Made by a program: the position numbers and the translations under genes
Shown here: positions 6,234-10,848 of the stretch, piece after piece
How positions within the stretch are numbered: position 1 is the stretch's first letter
Layout of the letters: each line of letters begins with the position of its first letter
The notes under the pieces: generated by a model
Database searches by the model: none
Seen by the model: the letters and a program-made list of their open reading frames with translations, nothing else
What the model was told of the DNA's origin: nothing
Assembly (NCBI GenBank): GCA_023409435.1
Contig: JAEYHP010000097.1
Span: 1-10,848 of the forward strand
Direction of reading: 5' to 3'
From: Bacillota bacterium
GTDB lineage: Bacteria > Bacillota > Clostridia > Christensenellales > CAG-138
DNA length: 10,848 nt

Positions 6234-6262
6234 ACTGTAGCATAGTTTGTGCAGGGTGTCAA
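6234..6262 (-). promoter_or_regulatory. Sigma-A-type promoter of iscR-nifS-nifU
   Basis: A perfect TTGACA -35 box (6257-6262) and a TACAGT -10 box (6234-6239) are 17 bases apart on the minus strand. Predicted start is near 6227, giving a leader of about 45 bases that contains the palindromic candidate operator. Confidence 0.88.
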
Positions 6263-6307
6263 ATAAAATGTTGATGATTTTGCTCGGAATTTGTATGCCG
6301 CCTGCAA

Positions 6308-6334
6308 CAAAAAAAGGACGGCATGAGCCGTCCT
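6308..6334 (-). terminator. Rho-independent terminator of glyA
   Basis: AGGACGGC (6327-6334 on the minus strand) pairs perfectly with GCCGTCCT (6315-6322) around a TCAT loop, followed by seven T residues (6308-6314). It lies about 18 bases after the glyA stop and upstream of the iscR promoter, separating the two units. Confidence 0.92.
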
Positions 6335-6352
6335 AAAAAGTATGGATCTTTA

Positions 6353-7591
6353 TTATTCGTATAACGGGAACTGCTTTGCAAGCGCAAGCACTTCCGCCTT
6401 TACGGACTCCACCGCCGCCTCCCCACCGTCTATTATGGAGGCGATAAGTCCGCCGATTGTTTTCATTTCCGCTTCCTTCATGCCGCGGCTTGTGACCGCG
6501 GGCGTGCCGATGCGGATGCCGCTTGTGACAAATGGGCTGAGCGTTTCAAACGGAATGGTATTTTTGTTGATCGTAATGTGGGCCAAGTCCAGAAGCTTTT
6601 CCACCTCTTTGCCGGTACGGTTTTTCGGTGTGAGGTCCACAAGCATCATGTGGTTGTCCGTACCTCCGGAAACCAGCCGGACGCCCGCAGAAGTCAGCGT
6701 GTCGCCCAGCGTCTTTGCGTTAAGAATGATCTGCTGCTGATACGTTTTGAAGGAAGGCTGCAGCGCCTCCTGGAAGCAGACGGCTTTTGCCGCGATGGTG
6801 TGCATGAGGGGACCTCCCTGCGTGCCGGGGAATATGGCCTTATCGATATCCTTGGCAAGCGCTTCCCTGCAGAGTATGAGTCCGCCGCGCGGCCCGCGCA
6901 GGGTCTTATGCGTGGTGGAGGTTACGACGTCTGCGTAGGGCACCGGGTTCATGTGCAGGCCCGCGGCGATTAGGCCCGCGATGTGCGCCATATCCACCAT
7001 AAAGTATGCGCCGATGCGCTTTGCGACCTCGGAGATACGGGCAAAATCGATTGCGCGCGGATATGCGCTCGCGCCCGCGACGATCATTTTGGGCTTATGC
7101 TCCAAAGCGAGGCGCTCAAGCTCCTCATAATCGATCTGCTCGGTTTCTTTGCTGACGCCGTAAGGAACGATGTTGAAATACTTGCCGCTCATATTGACGG
7201 GGCTGCCGTGAGTCAGATGCCCGCCGTGGGAAAGGTTCATACCCAGTATCGTATCCCCGGGATTTAAAAGCGCGAAGTATACGGCAAGGTTCGCCTGCGC
7301 GCCGGAATGGGGCTGCACGTTCGCGTGCTCCGCACCAAAGAGCTGTTTGGCGCGGCTGCGGGCAAGGTCTTCCGCGATATCCACGAATTCGCAGCCGCCG
7401 TAGTAGCGCTTGCCGGGATATCCTTCTGCATATTTATTCGTCAGATGGCTGCCCAGGGCTGCCATGACGGCTTCTGAAACAAAGTTTTCGGATGCGATGA
7501 GCTCCAGATGGTCCCTCTGGCGGCCAAGCTCCAAGGCCATGGCGTCCGCAATTTCAGGGTCTGTTGCGCGAATGAGGTCGAACTGTATCAT
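6353..7591 (-). CDS. glyA: Serine hydroxymethyltransferase
   Basis: GlyA interconverts serine plus tetrahydrofolate with glycine plus 5,10-methylenetetrahydrofolate, the main source of one-carbon units; it is cytosolic and PLP-dependent. The 412-residue product shows HLELIASENFVS (28-39), NKYAEGYPGKRYYGG (52-66), the PLP site Asp200/His203 (MVDMAHIAGL) and the Schiff-base Lys229 in TSTTHKTLRGPRGG. Length is normal. The frame is open upstream to 7741, but the ATG at 7591 has an AAGGAG site 9 bases upstream and matches the family start; the upstream 50 codons cover promoter and leader. It is a monocistronic unit with its own promoter (7692-7720) and terminator. Confidence 0.97.
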   Translation of the reverse strand: MIQFDLIRATDPEIADAMALELGRQRDHLELIASENFVSEAVMAALGSHLTNKYAEGYPGKRYYGGCEFVDIAEDLARSRAKQLFGAEHANVQPHSGAQANLAVYFALLNPGDTILGMNLSHGGHLTHGSPVNMSGKYFNIVPYGVSKETEQIDYEELERLALEHKPKMIVAGASAYPRAIDFARISEVAKRIGAYFMVDMAHIAGLIAAGLHMNPVPYADVVTSTTHKTLRGPRGGLILCREALAKDIDKAIFPGTQGGPLMHTIAAKAVCFQEALQPSFKTYQQQIILNAKTLGDTLTSAGVRLVSGGTDNHMMLVDLTPKNRTGKEVEKLLDLAHITINKNTIPFETLSPFVTSGIRIGTPAVTSRGMKEAEMKTIGGLIASIIDGGEAAVESVKAEVLALAKQFPLYE

Positions 7592-7616
7592 GGGTGTTTT
7601 CTCCTTTTCATCCGTC

Positions 7617-7648
7617 TGCCTGCGGTGCGTCATTGCTGTATGCAGGCA
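7617..7648 (-). promoter_or_regulatory. Possible hairpin in the glyA leader
   Basis: On the minus strand TGCCTGC (7642-7648) can pair with GCAGGCA (7617-7623) across an 18-base loop, placed between the predicted transcription start and the ribosome binding site. It does not resemble a glycine, SAM or folate-type riboswitch that I recognise. It may be chance or an mRNA stability element. Confidence 0.3.
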
Positions 7649-7691
7649 AGATTGCGTTTGTGCCGTGGCGATTGTGCCGCGCTTGCTACCC

Positions 7692-7720
7692 ATTATACCC
7701 AAGGGATTGGATACGCGCAA
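7692..7720 (-). promoter_or_regulatory. Promoter of glyA
   Basis: A perfect TATAAT -10 box (7692-7697) is preceded at 17 bases by a weak -35 box TTGCGC (7715-7720). Predicted start is near 7685, giving a leader of roughly 95 bases before the glyA ATG. Confidence 0.7.
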
Positions 7721-7742
7721 CCAATCTGCGAATAAAAACACG

Positions 7743-7773
7743 AAAAAGCGCGGGATCGTTCCTAATCCCGCGC
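7743..7773 (-). terminator. Rho-independent terminator of valS
   Basis: On the minus strand GCGCGGGAT (7765-7773) pairs perfectly with ATCCCGCGC (7748-7756) around an 8-base loop, followed by TTTTTCGTGTTTTT. It lies about 40 bases after the valS stop, just upstream of the glyA promoter. Confidence 0.93.
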
Positions 7774-7811
7774 CGATATCGATTTATTTTTATGCAATCG
7801 TTTGTGTTACA

Positions 7812-10442
7812 TTAGCCAAGGTCATGAAGCCTGTTTTTGAGCTTCTCCAACATCTCCTGCGCCGTCGCAAGCTTCCCCTGCTCCTCCTCTATCACGCGCT
7901 GCGGCGCTTTTGCGACGAAACCGGGGTTGTTGAGCTTACCTGCTGCGCGATCAATTTCGCCTTGCATGCGGGCAATCTCTTTGGCCACGCGCTCGCGTTC
8001 CTTCTCAATATCCACAAGCTCTGCAAGCGGGATAAACGCCTCCACGGCGGAGCATACCACCGAAACAGCGTCGGCGGGAATGCCTTCCTTGCTCTGCTGA
8101 ACTGTGACATGCTCGATCCCCGCAAGGCGGTTCATGTATACACTGGCGTTCTCAAATACACAAACCAGCTCCGGCTTTGGTAGGAGCACCGCGCTGATGC
8201 GTTTGGCGGGCGGCACGTTCATTTCCGCGCGAATGTTTCTTATGGAGCGGATGAGTTCCATTACAGCTTCCATATCCTGCGCATCCTTAGGGAAGGAAAG
8301 TGTTTCTTCCACCTTGGGCCAGTCGGAAAGCATCACGGTTTTATCCGCCGCGGGCAGATGCGTATACAGCTCTTCCGTAATAAACGGCATGAAGGGATGC
8401 AAAAGCTTCATCGAATCGCCAAGCACACGCAAGAGCACGGCTTTCACATGGCTCTTTGCCGCCTGATCTTCGCCGTAGAGCCGGATTTTCGCGATTTCGA
8501 TGTACCAATCGCAGAACTCCGTCCAGATAAAGTCGTAGACCTTCTGTGCGGCAAGGCCGAGCTCAAACGCGTCGAGATTGCTCGTGACCTCCCCCACCAC
8601 TTCGTTGAGGCGGTTTAATATCCATTTGTCAGAGAAGTCGAGCAATTTCGGGCTGATTTCCCCCGCTGGTTCGTCGCCAAGGTTCATCAGCACAAAGCGA
8701 GCGGCGTTGTACACCTTGTTGCAGAAGTTGCGCGCGGCCTCCACCTTTTCCCAGTAGAAGCGCATGTCGTTGCCCGCGGAGTTGCCGGTTAAGAGGCTGA
8801 AGCGCAGCGAGTCCGCGCCGTTCTTTTCTATGATCTCCAATGGGTCGATGCCGTTGCCCAGGGATTTTGACATTTTCCTGCCTTGGCTGTCGCGCACGAT
8901 GCCATGGATGTACACCGTATCAAACGGCTTTTCGCCCATCACATGCAGGCCGAACACGATCATGCGGGCAACCCAGAAGAATATGATATCGTAACCCGTT
9001 ACCAGCGTGGAGGTTGGGTAGAAATATTTCAGTTCCTCCGTCTCTTCCGGGTAGCCGAGCGTGGAAAACGGCCACATGCCGCTGCTGAACCAGGTATCCA
9101 GCACATCCTCATCCTGGTGGAACGCCTTATGCCCGCATTTGGCGCAAGACATGGGCGCGGTTTCCTGCACCACAGTCTCTCCGCAGGCGTCACAGTAGTA
9201 GGCGGGGATGCGATGTCCCCACCAGAGCTGGCGGGAAATGCACCAGTCGCGTATGTTTTCCATCCAGTTGAAGTATGTCTTGTCAAACCGTTCGGGCACA
9301 AACTTGATGGATCCCGAACGCACGGCCTCAATGGCGGGAGCGGCGAGCGGCTTCATCTCCACAAACCACTGTTTGCTTACAAGCGGCTCCACCGTATTGT
9401 GGCAGCGGTAGCAGGTGCCGACATTGTGGGCATAAGGCTCCACCTTCACCAATGCGCCCGCGGCTTCAAGATCCGCCACGAACTTTTTCCGGCATTCCAA
9501 AAGCGTCAGGCCTTCATATGCGCCGCCAAGCTCGTTGATGTGGCCGTCGTCCGTAAACACGCGCATGGTGGGCAGCTTGCAGCGTACGCCGACTTCAAAA
9601 TCGTTCGGGTCATGCGCGGGCGTGATCTTCACGGCGCCGGTGCCGAACTCCTTTTCCACGTACGCGTCGGCCACGATGGGAATTTCGCGCCCAAGCACCG
9701 GGATGAGCACGGTTTTCCCGACAATAGCGGCATAGCGTTTATCCTCCGGATGCACAGCAATGGCGGTATCGCCCAATATGGTTTCCGGGCGGGTGGTGGC
9801 GACGGTAATAGAGTAGCTCTTGTCCGGCGCGTCGTAACGCACCTGCCAGAGGAAACTATTCTGCTCCTCGTATTCCACTTCCGCGTCCGAAAGCGCCGTC
9901 TTACAATCCGGGCACCAGTTGATGATGCGGTTGCCCCGGTAGATGAGCCCCTTGTTGTAGAGGTCCACGAACACTTTGGTTACGGCCTTGTTGCAGCCTT
10001 CGTCCATGGTGAAGCGCTCACGCTCCCAATCGCACGAAGAACCGAGCTTCTTTAGCTGGTTGACGATGCGCCCGCCGTATTCGCGCCGCCACGCCCAGGC
10101 GCGCTCCAAAAAGGCTTCACGCCCGATATCCTTTTTGGTAAGGCCTTCCTTTGCCATCTGCTCCACGATTTTGACCTCTGTCGCGATGGAGGCATGGTCC
10201 GTACCGGGCAGCCACAGCGTTTCAAAGCCGCTCATGCGCTTGTAGCGCGTCAACACATCCTGATAGGTTTCGTCCAGCGCGTGGCCCATATGAAGCTGCC
10301 CCGTGATATTGGGCGGCGGAATCACGATGGTATAGGGCGGTTTTCCGGTATTGGGTTCGGCGTGGAAATACCCGTTCTTTTCCCATATCTCATACAAACG
10401 GTTTTCCACTGCGCTGTGGTCATAAGTCTTGTTCATTTCCAT
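7812..10442 (-). CDS. valS: Valine--tRNA ligase
   Basis: ValS charges tRNA-Val with valine and edits mis-activated threonine. The 876-residue protein is a full-length class I synthetase. Visible parts: the ATP-binding HIGH motif as HMGH (51-54, after PPPNITGQL); the editing (CP1) domain with ATTRPETILGDTAIAVHP (215-232); cysteine pairs Cys177/180, Cys344/347, Cys417/420 and Cys433/436 that suggest zinc-binding knuckles; KMSKS (523-527); the anticodon-binding domain; and a C-terminal tRNA-binding coiled coil (about 810-873). The ATG at 10442 has AGGAGG 7 bases upstream; a second ATG two codons later is less well placed. Expression should be controlled by the T-box leader directly upstream. The gene ends at its own terminator. 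Confidence 0.98.
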   Translation of the reverse strand: MEMNKTYDHSAVENRLYEIWEKNGYFHAEPNTGKPPYTIVIPPPNITGQLHMGHALDETYQDVLTRYKRMSGFETLWLPGTDHASIATEVKIVEQMAKEGLTKKDIGREAFLERAWAWRREYGGRIVNQLKKLGSSCDWERERFTMDEGCNKAVTKVFVDLYNKGLIYRGNRIINWCPDCKTALSDAEVEYEEQNSFLWQVRYDAPDKSYSITVATTRPETILGDTAIAVHPEDKRYAAIVGKTVLIPVLGREIPIVADAYVEKEFGTGAVKITPAHDPNDFEVGVRCKLPTMRVFTDDGHINELGGAYEGLTLLECRKKFVADLEAAGALVKVEPYAHNVGTCYRCHNTVEPLVSKQWFVEMKPLAAPAIEAVRSGSIKFVPERFDKTYFNWMENIRDWCISRQLWWGHRIPAYYCDACGETVVQETAPMSCAKCGHKAFHQDEDVLDTWFSSGMWPFSTLGYPEETEELKYFYPTSTLVTGYDIIFFWVARMIVFGLHVMGEKPFDTVYIHGIVRDSQGRKMSKSLGNGIDPLEIIEKNGADSLRFSLLTGNSAGNDMRFYWEKVEAARNFCNKVYNAARFVLMNLGDEPAGEISPKLLDFSDKWILNRLNEVVGEVTSNLDAFELGLAAQKVYDFIWTEFCDWYIEIAKIRLYGEDQAAKSHVKAVLLRVLGDSMKLLHPFMPFITEELYTHLPAADKTVMLSDWPKVEETLSFPKDAQDMEAVMELIRSIRNIRAEMNVPPAKRISAVLLPKPELVCVFENASVYMNRLAGIEHVTVQQSKEGIPADAVSVVCSAVEAFIPLAELVDIEKERERVAKEIARMQGEIDRAAGKLNNPGFVAKAPQRVIEEEQGKLATAQEMLEKLKNRLHDLG

Positions 10443-10726
10443 ATGCTGTCCTCCTCATCAAAGTTTTTCTGCAATAAAAAAAGCGTTCTTCCCCTCAAAG
10501 GACGAAGAACACCCGCGGTACCACCTTTGTTGAGCTTCCCGTCAATGCAAGAAACTCCACTCTTACGCAATAACGCCGCGCACGCGCCGGAACTACTGCA
10601 GTTCATCCCGAATGCTCCAAAGCGACCTTCCGTTTTTCCCTGTGCCAGCGGCCCTTTCAGCCGGTGAAGCCGCCTCTCTGCTGCCGGGACAACGTACTCC
10701 TCTTTTTCATCGCAACTATGCAATTA
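10443..10726 (-). promoter_or_regulatory. T-box leader controlling valS (tRNA-Val sensing)
   Basis: This leader reads through into valS only when uncharged tRNA-Val stabilises the antiterminator. The conserved T-box sequence AGGTGGTACCGCGG is at 10513-10526. Its UGGU can pair with an ACCA tRNA end, as expected for tRNA-Val with discriminator A. In stem I, AGTA (10695-10698) marks the specifier loop. Above it, CGTT and TCCC (10686-10694) pair with GGGA and AACG (10631-10640). The valine codon GTC at 10624-10626, in the GAAG-GTC-GC context on the 3' side, is the best specifier. An overlapping GGT reading cannot be fully excluded, but the downstream gene fits valine. Confidence 0.93.
10476..10512 (-). 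terminator. Regulated terminator of the valS T-box
   Basis: On the minus strand GTGTTCTTC (10504-10512) pairs with GAAGAACGC (10483-10491), including one G-U pair, followed by seven T residues (10476-10482). It begins right after the T-box sequence, the usual place for the terminator that competes with the antiterminator. Confidence 0.9.
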
Positions 10727-10732
10727 AAGTAA

Positions 10733-10762
10733 AGTATAGCGCGGAAAGCGACGCGCTGTCAA
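10733..10762 (-). promoter_or_regulatory. Sigma-A-type promoter of the valS T-box transcript
   Basis: A perfect TTGACA -35 box (10757-10762) and a TATACT -10 box (10733-10738) are 18 bases apart on the minus strand. Predicted start is near 10726, at the base of the T-box stem I. Confidence 0.85.
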
Positions 10763-10802
10763 CCATAGGATGGCTCAATATACAGCGAGTCTTGCATCCG
10801 CT

Positions 10803-10848
10803 CTATTTTTCTATCCGGTTGCGCCCGGCCTCTTTGGCCCGGTACAGG
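10803..10848 (-). CDS. C-terminal end of a GGDEF-domain (putative diguanylate cyclase) protein, partial
   Basis: The last 14 codons before a TAG stop at 10803-10805 read LYRAKEAGRNRIEK. This is the typical end of a GGDEF domain, where 'ALYxAKxxGRNxV' forms the last helix and strand. GGDEF domains make cyclic di-GMP from two GTP. The active-site loop and any sensor domain lie outside the window, so activity and signal input cannot be judged. It is on the same strand as valS and upstream of its promoter; no convincing terminator is seen in the 40 bases between its stop and the valS -35 box. Confidence 0.82.
   Translation of the reverse strand, partial: LYRAKEAGRNRIEK

Noticed and set aside
7592..7741. 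N-terminal extension of GlyA by 50 residues
   Set aside because: The stretch contains the glyA promoter and leader, and the ATG at 7591 has its own ribosome binding site and matches the family start.
8883..10055. A 390-codon open frame on the plus strand opposite valS
   Set aside because: It lies wholly antisense to the unmistakable valS coding sequence. Its product is rich in His/Arg/Ala with no recognisable domain, as expected for a mirror frame of a G+C-biased gene.
10433..10723. A 96-codon minus-strand frame starting near 10723
   Set aside because: It coincides with the valS T-box leader and its terminator; the RNA structure explains the sequence and no protein family is recognisable.

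Overview
The window looks like chromosome from a Gram-positive, clostridial-type bacterium (Bacillota). This rests on several in-sequence signs: a T-box leader in front of valS, the small proteins IreB and DUF1292 flanking ruvX, an iscR-nifS-nifU iron-sulfur operon of the clostridial type, AGGAGG-type ribosome binding sites, and sigma-A-like promoters. G+C is moderate to high for that group. No mobile element, CRISPR array, tRNA or rRNA was seen. Most of the content is core housekeeping.

Layout: almost everything is on the minus strand, so it reads from the right edge leftward. At the far right, the last 14 codons of a GGDEF-type (diguanylate cyclase) gene enter the window. A strong promoter then drives a valine-type T-box leader (about 10443-10726) and valS (7812-10442), which ends at a hairpin terminator. 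glyA (6353-7591) follows as its own unit with promoter, leader and terminator. Next comes the iscR-nifS-nifU operon (4194-6181) with a TTGACA promoter and a palindromic candidate IscR operator just downstream of it.

A two-gene cassette on the plus strand (2571-4105) breaks this pattern: an ECF-like sigma factor with a cysteine-containing C-terminal extension, overlapping a DUF2461 protein by ATGA and ending at a very strong terminator. It sits where related clostridia often carry mnmA and/or alaS between the isc genes and ireB (context known from the group, not visible here).

Left of the cassette, the minus-strand locus resumes with a 54-residue small protein (2081-2245; hydrophobic N-terminus, basic tail) that has its own terminator. 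A good promoter then starts the tightly packed operon ireB - aldo/keto reductase with C-terminal 2[4Fe-4S] ferredoxin - ruvX - DUF1292, which runs to the left edge.

How the genes fit together: valS and glyA serve translation and one-carbon metabolism. IscR senses Fe-S supply and should control NifS (sulfur donor) and NifU (scaffold). The aldo/keto reductase-ferredoxin protein is a probable client of that machinery. IreB and RuvX belong to the conserved envelope/kinase-linked and nucleic-acid housekeeping set. The least explained parts are the sigma factor-DUF2461 cassette and the small membrane-type protein.
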